Shown piece by piece: positions 24,204-34,442 of a stretch of 64,000 nt of DNA (positions within the stretch are counted from its first letter, which is position 1; each line of letters begins with the position of its first letter). The stretch is from Druceiella hillmani (lineage: Eukaryota; Arthropoda; Insecta; Lepidoptera; Hepialidae). The stretch covers positions 2,204,001 to 2,268,000 of the forward strand of contig JAYKKI010000134.1 in assembly GCA_039881145.1 (NCBI GenBank), given 5' to 3'. The position numbers and the translations under genes are program-made. Below the pieces are notes generated by a model. The model saw nothing but the letters and a program-made list of their open reading frames with translations, ran no database searches and had not been told where the DNA came from.

Positions 24204-25760
24204 ATATCCAGTTGTACATTATACTATACCTCTCAGAATATTCAATTGCAACTGACTAACGCTATGAGATGAATAATTTTCGTACCTCTTTTAACGAAGT
24301 TTACATAAATACTTTTTACTGCTATTGAAATTCTATTGAATTGAGATTATGTGTGTTTTACAACTTGAAATATTACTGCGTAGGACTGTTTTTAAACATC
24401 CAATTAACATCTTATAAAATAGGGTTCCGGGACTTTATGGGTCTTACCAGTACTCAAAATACTGGAGTCGCCCCTAAATCATCGCACCCTCCTTCTTTGA
24501 ACAGGACTGCGCAACATTTTATCCTCTAGCCAACTAATGTTGATTTAAAATTCGTCGACCTAAAAAGATGAGTCACATGAATGAACATTTGTTTAAAAAT
24601 ATATCTTATAGTACCGGAATACTGAAAGTACTGAAAATGTTTTCTATATAATTTTAAAAATAATCATTTCGTTTTTATTTCTATTCCTCTGTAATATAAG
24701 ATTTTGTTTTTAACATATTTAATTAATTTGAAGAATTTTGCTGAAGCATACCATATATTTATTAAGAGTATAACACATGGCATAAATTTGTGAACGATTT
24801 TAAATAGAGTATTTACAAGTATACATTTAATAGTATACAATATGTTGTCTCACTGTGTTCAAAATATATAACGAAACTGGTATATAATTCCAGTATATCA
24901 TAAATTATTACTAAAGTTATTTCATTAAGGCAAAACTTAATTTAATATTTGTTTAATAAATAAAAACACAGATTTTTCATCTGTAAATAACGTAACCACA
25001 AACAACACACGATGTCATTTCTAAACAACGTAGCTCGACATTTCGATTTTCTTTATTCTGACTTCACTTCACACTTCGGGCTTCTTTCTGAAGTGTCCGT
25101 CTGAACCCATTATTCTATACTCCATACAGTTTTATATATCATTCGGTTCTATTTTTGGAGGAAAAATATTCGTTAACAAACGTAGCTTTTTGATCTAAAC
25201 TTACATTCTTCAACAACATATACCATTATTTGCAAATATTGACTGCAGTAATTTACACTTACACTAAAATGATTTCAAAAGTAAATCGATGAATTTTGAT
25301 GTAATAAATTCCAAAAAATAACTGTTAAGCAAAAGACTTTATTAGTAATATTATATACCGAAATAAACATTTAAGAGAATTTGTTACTTACGATGGAAAA
25401 TTCGAGATGTAATTTTCCATTTAAGTTTAATATTTTTAAAATATATACTAACAAATATAAATAGCTTTAATAGTTACTTTACAGGAATATATGCAATATG
25501 TTTTTGCTTGATACAAACTATTGTCAACATTAATTTTTTGTAGTCCAAATCAATTTTCTTTAAGATTATTACATTATTCAATAACATTCGCCTCTTTCAC
25601 ATCCCGTACATGTCGTATGGTTTTCGTCTCTTAGTGTCACCTAAAATTCTTAAACAGACACGCTTGAATTTTACATACATTAATTTAAACAATTACCTTT
25701 ATTTACTCAGAATATATCTGAGGGTTATCGCGTAAAATATATTTCAATATTATGCATGTA
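23916..25760. other. AT-rich noncoding stretch with one microsatellite
   Basis: Apart from the TA/CA array at 24129-24205 I see no gene or mobile element. The frame at 24341-24529 has no recognisable protein features. An imperfect inverted repeat (cttcacacttcgggcttctttctgaagtg) lies near 25068-25100. Confidence 0.5.
24129..24205. repeat. Compound (TA)n(CA)n(TA)n microsatellite
   Basis: TA repeats to about 24161, CA repeats to about 24186, then TA repeats again. The plus-strand Tyr/Ile/His/Thr frame through it is an artefact. Confidence 0.95.
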
Positions 25761-25761
25761 A

Positions 25762-25821
<60 letters not shown>
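25761..25821. repeat. (CA)(TA)n microsatellite
   Basis: A short CACACA run followed by a TA array with one TG interruption. It directly precedes the proposed 5' end of the Helitron-like element. Confidence 0.95.
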
Positions 25822-25826
25822 CATCA

Positions 25827-26239
25827 TCATATATATATTAATACGCTAAGGTTAATATGTTACACTCCCTTTTTAGAAAAAACCACACAACTAATCCACA
25901 TAAATTATATATCATTTTATAGATAATTGCTTGCTCTACCGGCATCCATAACTAAAAAATTTATTATTGCTATTCTTTTTGCAAATTAATTAATTATTAA
26001 AATTATATACACAAAACAGCAATGCTGCCATCTAACGGCTCAACGTCAATATGATTGACGGTCGGTAAAATTTTTGTTTAATTTCAAATCCACTCACGTA
26101 TAAATAAAGTGGCGCTTTAGCTCAATGCTTTTGATACTTGCGCCTCTATATGTCAATTTTATTAAAATATTTGTTTGATCTGTCATCTGAGCTTCATAAT
26201 GGAATAAATAATGCGAAGACTTCGCACGGGTCACGCTAG
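25827..26239 (+). mobile_element. Non-autonomous Helitron-like element
   Basis: The 3' end has the classical Helitron terminus: a hairpin (tgcgaag-a-cttcgca, 26212-26226), nine bases, then CTAG at 26236-26239 followed by T. The terminal text gcacgggtcacgctag is close to the CCCGTGCGAAG-rich ends seen in insect Helitrons, though with the hairpin strands arranged differently. The 5' end is proposed at the TC at 25827, preceded by A, leading into attaatacgctaagg; this boundary is inferred and uncertain because the region is TA-rich. There is no Rep/helicase coding sequence, so this would be a non-autonomous copy of about 0.4 kb. Confidence 0.5.
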
Positions 26240-26261
26240 TATATATATATATATATATATA
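26240..26261. repeat. Short (TA)n array
   Basis: About eleven TA units immediately after the Helitron-like CTAG terminus. It may represent the TA-rich target, or have grown after insertion. Confidence 0.9.
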
Positions 26262-26469
26262 CCTAATTGTCAATTTAGTGTAAAAGAAGACATACTTTAA
26301 ATATTTATTTAAAAATAAAAAAGAAGGAGGTTGTATTTCGGTTCTCTGTTCTTTAAAATTATTTCTCTATTATCCTTCGACATTTTATGAAACGGCTCAG
26401 ACAGGTAGCAGCTTTCCTTTTAAATAGTAAATTTGTATGCTAACTGCTAGTAATCAATAGTCAGTATAT

Positions 26470-26552
26470 GGGTTGGCTGCACAAAAATTTGATCGTAAAA
26501 ATATGTCTGCCATATGTATAAATTGTATACAAAAAGTATATAAATAAATATA
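26470..26552 (+). mobile_element. Non-LTR (CR1-like) 3' end fragment, copy 1
   Basis: The text gggttggctg ... gtctgccatatgtat ... ataaataaata follows the same pattern as 39359-39434 and 49495-49561. It resembles the conserved 3' region of a widespread insect CR1/jockey-type retrotransposon: TGGTTGGCTGGAAGAGAT, then AGCAATAAGTCCGCC, then an ATAAATAAATA-type tail. This is the most diverged of the three. The clade is given from memory of the pattern, not from a search. Confidence 0.4.
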
Positions 26553-27539
26553 TTCAATAGCCCTTGAGTTTTTCATAAGACGTTGTAAACCACTTCAATG
26601 TCAAATCGTTTATAAGTCGTTATAAATATGGTTTTTGTAGTAAATGAGGCTTTTGAAAGGTTATAATTACCAAACACATTTTATTTTTTAAGCATTTAAC
26701 TGCGCAGTAATATAAAATATCAAGTTTTAAGTTTCCAAACTTCAAAATTAAAAACAGAACCTTTGCAAGATCTGACACATCTGTCTTTCTGTTAGCATAA
26801 TTTTTTCCAGAAATCGTTTGACGTAAATATTTGAAATTACCGGCATAGTAATAGAACATATTAACCCGTATATTTTGCTTTTGCTAACACTTTAAAATAT
26901 TTATATTGTAATTTGAAATCTAGGACTTATAAGTTTTCTTTTGTTTATAGTTCTGGGGTATCGTTTGAAAAAGCTACCTGAAAGAAATTGAAAACAATTT
27001 AATTAGTGGCATAATGAAAAATAATTAGATAAAGTGGCATATCCTTATGCACAGGCAACAAAATGGACAGAAAATGGTATTTTATCATTTATAGTGATTA
27101 CCCTAAGTCGTATAGTTTTTGAAGATTAATTTTTATTTTACGCCAGTAAAATGGATACTAGATATTAAATTAATACGGTAGAACATGATAATAACATTTA
27201 GAAATATTGCATTACAAATATTTTGTCCCGTTAATTATTTAACATTTTTATGTAACTATATTAATACTTTATATTAATATAATACTTTTTATTTATACTT
27301 TTTATGAAACGCTTGTATTGACTACCCGTACTTGATAGGTTTTTTGTGAAGGTTTCTTTTATGCACAAAATACCGAAACTAATTGATTCAAATTATGTTA
27401 TCATAATGTAATCTAGCAAAACATTTTCATTGACATACGTTTATTTTCCCAGATCGAAAATGTGCTTTGGCTTGTTTTCATCATGTTTTGCTTTATTGAA
27501 TAAAAAAATTGTAATAATTTATTAAGTTGTATAAAACAT
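26553..27539. other. AT-rich noncoding stretch
   Basis: No supported gene. The minus-strand frame at 26620-26859 is Lys/Asn/Leu-rich chance sequence. Confidence 0.55.
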
Positions 27540-28330
27540 TTAAAGAAAGCAAGGAATCTGTTGGAGACGAACAGCAGTCCGGATGATCATCAACATAATT
27601 TGGTGAGCCAAACCCGACGATTTTTTAAAAAAATATATTTGAGGGGAATAGATATTGTTTTAAAAAATCGTGGATAATCAAATCTTCTCCATACTCTTGC
27701 TATTTCACAAGGATTGGTTTTAACCATTTTAAACCATTGGAAATAAAACGTGATTTCCTCGCTAACTTCGTTTGGTTTCATAAACATTCAATTCTTACAA
27801 AACCCCTTTTTCTTTTAATATCCGTGATTAGATAGTTTCTGATTCTCAGTCGATCGTGAAACCTACACAGGGAATGAGACTTATTTCTATGCATACAATT
27901 CGGAAATTATCAATTAATCTAGTAAATATCGTTCGAAACATGAAACAAGGCCGACGAAGTCACGCAAAAGTCGCTCAAAATCAAAGTGTCGTTTAATTTT
28001 TTTTTTACAATTACTTAAATTTGATTAAACTAATAATAAACAATACTATGTTATGAATTATACGTTGACTAAATACAGCTATAGTCTAAATTACTGAAGG
28101 AGAAAAAATGATTTTTAATTCACGATAATGCAATTGACCAAACCATATTGCTAGTTCGGGATTTTTAACCAAATCTTTTACTTAAATCAATCCGTAGACA
28201 CCATATTCACTTGATTTAGAACCGTGTGATTTCCCTCTATTCCCAATATAAAATGTTTTGTGGGTTGTTGTGAGGAAAAAACGTTCATATGGAAGCTTTG
28301 TATAGGAACGACGTAATTTTAAAGGGGAAG
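27540..28330 (+). pseudogene. Mariner transposase fossil, irritans-like
   Basis: Scattered plus-strand segments match the mariner transposase plan. At about 27554, ESVGDEQQSG-stop-SST fits the 'ESVEDD-RSGRPSTS' linker after the DNA-binding domain. At 27867-27990, TGNETYFYAYNSEI followed by RPTKSRKSRSKSK fits the first catalytic Asp block (TGDE-W) and the RPKKARQSRS segment. At 28121, HDNAIDQTILLVRDF carries the second catalytic Asp. At 28201, PYSLDLEPCDFPLFP fits the PYSPDLAPCDFFLFP block with the third Asp. Frames change between blocks, stops are present, and the stretch between the first and second Asp blocks is mostly deleted. The segment at about 27600-27860 does not match and may be an insertion. 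Terminal repeats were not found. Confidence 0.75.
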
Positions 28331-31204
28331 AATAAATAAATTTTTCAATAAAATAAACTTATCTGCATATTTTGCGCATAGCAATATGGACAATAAGATG
28401 TTTGTAAATATGATGAAGTAATGTAAATATTAACGTATAATGGTTAACCATAGGTGACTTTTATTCACAATGTACCAAACAAAAGCATATCTGCTGTGAA
28501 GCGGTGAGGTATTGTGTCAATATATTAGTTATAATAGTCATGTGATTGACGCTTTATCATCGCAACTTACTTTGTTTCCGCAAACGAAGGTAATGGAATA
28601 TTTTGTAAAAAAATTCGCTACATTGTTTTTTTACAAAGAAATTATAAATATTTGATTATTATATTTAGTAAAATAGCAGATAACGTGGTATTTTGCATTG
28701 ATGACAGGCATACATAATTTTATAACACTGCACACTGGAAGACCACGGATTCCAAAACCGTCCATTTGTTGAACGGGACTGGAGTGGTATTGTAATGGTG
28801 CAATTAAAATTCTAAAGATCAGTGACATGCAGTTGCGCTAAAGGTGTGAGAATCAACGGACTACGATGGCAAATGTGCCTGCCTAACATTGCTAGCTGAC
28901 AACAGTTCTCCCAGCAGTGGACTGAGGCAGTCTCTTGCTGAGTTATTAACAAAATAAAAGAAAAATGTTAGAAAAACAATCACGATACCTTCTTTAAAAA
29001 ATATACTTTGGTCAGGACCATTGTGTGGCGAACTGTATTCATTAAATGGTTAGTAACAATTTGTAGGTATTGATCGTAAATGATCAACGAAATAATAATA
29101 TAAATCTTGATTGAATACAAATAAATACATGACGCCTAGAATAATTTTATTTTTGGTGCTTATGATTTTACAAAGTTATTACTCTAATTTCTTTCCAGGG
29201 TATTTTTAGGTTTAAGACTTAAAAAATATTCGCCTTCTATAATTGCAAGGTATAATTTTTGCTACAAAAGAACTCAAGAAAACTCAAGAAAACAATAAAA
29301 AGAATATGAATATTATTAAAAAATACTGTCTTTTTAAAATGATTTTTCTTCATTTCAAGATCATGGTGAGACCCTTCAATAGCTAACTTACAGAGAGCTC
29401 TCATCTCCTAAATAAATATTTTGAGATATAAATATTTTTAAAAGGCAAAGTGAAACGAATCAATACTTGGGTAAAATTGAATATATATAATAACTATTTG
29501 TGTTTGAAAAAAAAGTATACTTTTACAATTTTTGCAATAGCAAAATTATAGTAAATATTTGATTTAAAAAAAACATTACAATACATATGCACGCTAATTT
29601 CTATTAATTTTTTTCTACGTATTATGACATCAATTTAAATACTCGTATGTCAATATTAACTCTCCGTTCATATTACTGATTTTTCCGTATATGTAGCCGT
29701 CAACTACAAAAATTTAGGAAAACAATTTGCTTTTTGTGTTATTAAATTTTCTGACAAGGAATTAAGCTTGACATTAATAATCCACCTAAGATACATTGAA
29801 TTACTAAAGTACAAATTCATCACAACGTCGTTCTTTCAATTCCTAAATTTAATACAATGAAATGAATCAATACATAAACATAACTGAGTCTCAAATACTT
29901 TGTTGAATCTTTACATAGCCTTTACTAATCACATCCGTACAATAAGGCAGTCCAGTTGTTATCTTTATTCAATGGAGCTTAAATCCGTCTCTGGTCTGTT
30001 CAGAGGTTGGTTACCTATAATGTTCTGGGGCGAGGTAAATTTTCTCTTCATCATAACTTCGTAAATTAATTCATTACTTACTGCTCAGTTTTGCTTGCAA
30101 TCATATTAATCTCTGAACCTCTTCCTTTATATTAGTCAGTAATTAATAATACGTCAATCCATATAATTGACATATTATTGACTGCTCAATATGGAACTTA
30201 GGAAAAGGAAGTTCAGTGTATTACTATAAAAAAAATTACATTCTAAAAAACGCTGTTATTTTTTAAATTTTAATGCAATTTCTCCATTTGAAACCAAGGA
30301 AAATTATTTTTTCAAGCAAATAAAAAATATGTTGTAAATGAAATGGTGTAAAACTAGAAAAAAATTTAAGACAATTTACTTTACGAATAGGACGACGAAA
30401 TGTGACTGTGAAAAGATTCATTGACTTTTTCCAAGGTTTCTAACAAGCGACTTTTGTTGCTTGCGGTAATATTCTCTTGTAGTAATAGAATATCTAAAGA
30501 AATATATCCTGTTTTATAACAAAAAAAAGTTCTAAATTTATTTTTAATATCAGTCGCTTCTAACATTCTATTTTTAATTGTATATTTTGTAATATTATGA
30601 AAATATAAATATTATATTGTTCAAGATATACAGCACCATCAAAAACAAATATTATGCTATAAACTATAAATTGATAATTTTAATTAATATTCCTCTTATA
30701 TAATTTTCCCATGATTAAAATTTAGATTTGCAATATAGTTTGTTTGCATTTAGTGCCAAATGGAATGTCCGCCATAAAATATTCCAAGCTCTCAATAATA
30801 ACGTTCATTCGCCATCAATTTCTTGCTTATCTTTCCTTTAATATTGACGCCATTATATTTTAGATTTGCTACATTTCTTCTAAACTCCAAATATATAATT
30901 TCTACAAATTATTTTCATAAAAATGCTAAGCGTTATTTTAGCTAAATCTATACTATACGCAATTCGAGAGGAACACCATTTTTCACTTCCAATTGGCACT
31001 CTAAGCAGGAAATGTTTTCGTTAGACCAATTTATTCTAATTTGATGACAACAATAAGTTGGGCTTTTGTACTCAATTGGTCCTCTTTTTAATATATAACC
31101 GAGTGACTTTTTTATCGAGTGAACAGCATAAACAGCATAAACAATACTGTGCTACAACCGATTAAGATTTATACATGTAAAAATTGTCAATAAATCTGTT
31201 AAGT
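28331..31204. other. AT-rich noncoding stretch
   Basis: No supported gene. Near 28905-28945 the text tcccagcagtggactgaggcag resembles the 'CAGCAGTGGACTG' 3' end of insect RTE-type retrotransposons, so a short fragment may lie here. A tandem aactcaagaaaa duplication occurs near 29272-29293. The frames at 28631-28828 and 30381-30566 are not recognisable. Confidence 0.45.
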
Positions 31205-31228
31205 AACCAATGCTCCTGAGCATTGGTT
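31205..31228. repeat. 11-bp-armed hairpin, 2-base loop
   Basis: aaccaatgctc and its reverse complement flank ct. A third part-copy of the stem text (caggag) follows. This is a minor member of the short-loop hairpin set. Confidence 0.85.
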
Positions 31229-31762
31229 GCATTTCAGGAGTATATAGTTTTTCCATAACCTACTTTTTACTCATTGCTGTTTTATATATATCTAGATTTT
31301 CATTGTTTTTAGAATTTTGTCCTTTAAAGGGAGAAAAACTTACTTAATAAAACCACCCAAGTGTTCGTCTGTACCTTTTTTATCACGGTAGTTGTTCTTA
31401 GAGACTATTTTACGTAGAAACTTAGAATTTTGCTCAATGGTAACGTAAAATGATAATACAAACTTATACCAATTTCAGAAATACTCATAAATGTTTGTAT
31501 AGAAATACCCAGATAGGGTATTTAGAGAGGAGGGGTAAAGAAAGAGAAATGTTTTTTAAAATCCCATAGGTCACGTGTAATATTGAGAGAGACAATTTTA
31601 AGGTTTTCGATTCTATATTTTTAGAATTATCTGCAAGATAATTCTGTACGTATACCTGAAAAGGTGCATAAAATATATTCCTTCTTCCCCTCCCAAGTAC
31701 ATAAACTGTTCAAATCAAGAAGACTGCGGCCCTAAAAGTTTATCTAAAATTTAGTACAAATT
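31229..31762. other. AT-rich noncoding stretch
   Basis: No gene or recognisable element. A short inverted pair (agaattatctgcaagataattct) lies near 31622-31644. Confidence 0.55.
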
Positions 31763-31918
31763 TATACCCGTGATCTTAAATCTCATAACTTTTGAGAATT
31801 AAGCTTATATTCAGGTGTGTGAAAGATATATTACATATGCTAATATGTAATATATCTTTCACACACCTGAATATAAGCTTAATTCTCAAAAGTTATGAGA
31901 TTTAAGATCACGGGTATA
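31763..31918. repeat. Perfect 76-bp-armed hairpin with a 4-base loop
   Basis: The left arm 31763-31838 (starting tatacccgtgatctt) and the right arm 31843-31918 are exact reverse complements over all 76 bases, by base-by-base reading. The loop is gcta. Pairing stops abruptly on both sides. No transposon ends or target duplication are visible. Possible readings are a recent snapback (template-switch) duplication, a source of hairpin RNA or small RNAs, or an assembly artefact from an inverted read or chimera. The perfect identity argues for a recent event. Confidence 0.95.
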
Positions 31919-32867
31919 TTTACTTATACAGAAAAAAAGCAATTAATAAATACTTGTAAATCGTCTAAAAAATATACATTACGAATTATTCGTATTTAAT
32001 ATCCATATTCACCAAAGTACTTATAAAATCCGGTATTGGGAGTCTGCTCGTATTTAACAAGTTTTATTTACAGCCCCTGTCACCTTTTTTTCACAGATGT
32101 ATTCTTTATATTTTCAGTGGTAGATTACTATTTTCTGTTTTAATAATGTTATATCTGTGAATTAATTGTCAAATTAGAACTTTTTTCCATAGAATAAATT
32201 TCTTATTCTTTGGTATCGCGTTAATCGAAATAAAATAACAGTAACTTGTACCTGCAGTACGTAATTTTTTTTAAATATTCTTGAATATAGGACTGTTGTA
32301 GTTTTTCCATGCTCCCATGTTTGCAGCCGTTCTTTTTAATTGTTTGCCTTCTCTTATGTTAAAATTATTGGTCCATCTTGTTTGGGTCATACCATCTTTC
32401 CTTATCTTGCCTTGTTAATACCTACCTAATCGATTTCCACTTAAGTCTTGCTGTACTCTCCATAATGAACAAAATTATATTAAAAAATTAAAAAATTAAT
32501 TAATTTTTCCCTGTTTTATCTACGAAATGACATTCCTGGTAATGAAGGAATAATTTAAATGTTTTAGCGAATTGAATAAATTGTTCCTTTATAAAAAAAA
32601 ATATTTTTTCAATATATTATTGCATGAATAAAGGTTTATCAAAAAAAATAACCGACTTTATATAATCTCCCCATAAGCAGAGTGCTGAAAAACTTAATAT
32701 AATGAAGAAAATCTAGAGAGTACTCCACTTTTTTTTTCATTTTTAGTGCCTGTGATACTTTTCAGCCATAGCCATATCAATAATATCTCATTATTGAAAT
32801 CGAGGCACTCTTTTGCAGTATTTAAAGAACTTAAATATAAACAAATGTACATATACATACATGCATG

Positions 32868-32874
<7 letters not shown>
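31919..32874. other. AT-rich noncoding stretch
   Basis: No supported gene. It precedes the nested repeat block at 32.9-35.5 kb. Confidence 0.55.

Positions 32875-32931
<57 letters not shown>
32875..32931. repeat. (TA)n microsatellite
   Basis: A nearly pure TA array. It is the (TA)n tail of the minus-strand 74-bp repeat copy that follows. Tyr/Ile-repeat frames on both strands through it are artefacts. Confidence 0.95.
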
Positions 32932-32935
<4 letters not shown>

Positions 32936-33005
32936 CAAAAGTTTTATGTGTAGAGGTGTCCATTTCGATTTTTGTAGATACTATGTGTGTTTTATTTCAC
33001 TTCAC
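32932..33005 (-). mobile_element. 74-bp dispersed repeat with (TA)n tail, copy 2
   Basis: This is the reverse complement of 16307-16380 over 74 bases with two differences seen. As in copy 1, the same end runs into a (TA)n array. Similarity stops at about 33005, eight bases before a mariner insertion, so the rest of this copy is either truncated or displaced beyond the mariner. Confidence 0.7.
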
Positions 33006-33013
33006 TATATATA

Positions 33014-33043
33014 CCAGGGGGCGTTTTTAAGTTCGCGGAATGG
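33014..33043 (+). repeat. Mariner left terminal inverted repeat
   Basis: ccagggggcg then tttttaagttcgcggaatgga. It matches the reverse complement of the right end over most of its length, with differences in the outer ten bases. Confidence 0.85.
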
Positions 33044-33193
33044 AAAGGTAGGTCATTAGTAAAGGTGATTAACGAAATGATAGCTAGTTAAGTAACTCAT
33101 TATTAGTATAGATACCAAGTTTTATCATGATCAGATCATTAGTCTTTGAACTATCGTTGAACAAACAACTCAATCTGGAAGAAAGTCTGAACT

Positions 33194-34261
33194 ATGAAAA
33201 AAATCGAGTACCGCGCCGTTATAAAGTTTATTTACCAAGCAAGGAAAGTCGGTTCAAACCATACTGAAAAACGTTTACGGGGACTCATGCCCGGATAAAA
33301 CCATGGTTTACAAGTGGCATAGTCTCTTAAACAAGGTCGAGACTCATTTGACGACGATCCACGCCCCGGTCGGCCGATCGAAATGACTACTCCGGAAATT
33401 ATTGAAAAAGTTGAAAAATTAGTATTAGAGGATACCAGAATAAAAAAGAAATAGCTTGCAGAGATATTTTGAGTATCGGATACAATAATTTTTAAAATTC
33501 TCCATGATCAACTTGGTATGACAAAGGTCAGCGCAAAATGGGGTCCGAGAATGCTAACACCGCCTCAAAAACAACGCCGCGTGGAGTGTTCTCGCGCGTT
33601 TTTGGACCTCTGTAGTGAAGACAAGCAGACACTATTGAGTCAAATTGTTACTAAAGATGAAATTTGAATTTTTCATTATGAACGTGAGTCCAAATAAGAC
33701 TCAATGCAGTGGCACAAAAAAGGCACACCACCACTCAAGAAGTTTAAGGTGTCACATTTGGCTGAAAAAATCATAGCGACGGTCTTTCGGGATTCAGAAG
33801 GGATCCTGTTAATGGATTATAAAGATAAAGGTGTTTCCATAGCCGGAGTATACTATGCGTCAATTCTAGATAGGTTGAAAGAAGTAATCCAGGAAAAAAG
33901 AAGTGGAAAATTGATCAAAGGTGTCTTAGTTTTGCACGACAACGCGCCCGTTAACACGAGCCGCGTTGCGCTGGCCGCCCTGCGCAAGGGTGGGCTTCAA
34001 TATTTAGGAGCACCCATCCTACAGTCCTGACCTGGCTCCCAGTGATTATTATTTGCTCCCAAACCTTAAAAAAGAACTTCGTGGAAAGAAGTTTTCAAGC
34101 GATGAAGATAAGGACGCAGTTTCAGTCAAGTGAAGGACGCAGTTTCAGCTTATTTTGCCGGCAAAGACGAAACATTATTTTATGAAGGTATGCATAAGGT
34201 AATTGAAAGATCTGAAAAATGTATTAGGGTAGCAGGTGAATATATTGAAAAAGAAAATTAA
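33194..34261 (+). pseudogene. Mariner transposase pseudogene (DD34D)
   Basis: This encoded the transposase that cuts and pastes the element via a DD34D catalytic triad. The frame starts at ATG 33194 (MKKIEYRAVIKF) and ends at TAA 34259-34261. In order one can see the helix-turn-helix region (VYGDSCPDKTMVYKWH), the linker FDDDPRPGRP, KVSAKWGPRML, a first Asp block VTKDEI (about 33651), LHDNAPVNTSRVALAA with the second Asp (about 33935), and SPDLAPSDYY with the third Asp (about 34025). The gap between the second and third Asp is 34 residues once the late frameshift is allowed for. At least three frameshifts and three in-frame stops (around 33452, 33664 and 33694) inactivate it. Near the end a 16-base segment (aaggacgcagtttcag) is duplicated at 34110-34125 and 34133-34148. 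Confidence 0.9.
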
Positions 34262-34291
34262 TTTTGTATTTTTATTCTCATTCCTTATCCT

Positions 34292-34318
34292 CCATTCCGC
34301 GAACTTAAAAACGTTCCC

Positions 34319-34322
<4 letters not shown>
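34292..34322 (-). repeat. Mariner right terminal inverted repeat
   Basis: On the minus strand it reads tgaggggaacg then tttttaagttcgcggaatgga. It pairs with the left repeat at 33014-33043. Confidence 0.85.
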
Positions 34323-34408
<86 letters not shown>

Positions 34409-34442
34409 GATATATATATATATATATATATGCATATATATA
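34323..34442. repeat. Long (TA)n microsatellite
   Basis: About 120 bases of TA repeat with GTGTG, AGA and TGCA interruptions, starting at the mariner's right target TA. The interruption pattern is similar to the arrays at 16.4 and 20.2 kb. Confidence 0.95.

Larger units (their letters stand above)
33014..34322 (+). mobile_element. Complete but inactive mariner transposon
   Basis: A 1309-bp element bounded by TA dinucleotides (33012-33013 and 34323-34324), the expected Tc1/mariner target duplication. Both terminal inverted repeats are present and share gtttttaagttcgcggaatgga. It contains one decayed transposase gene in the plus direction. The length is typical of mariners. It landed between the 74-bp repeat and a long TA array, a natural hot spot for a TA-targeting element. 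Confidence 0.9.
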
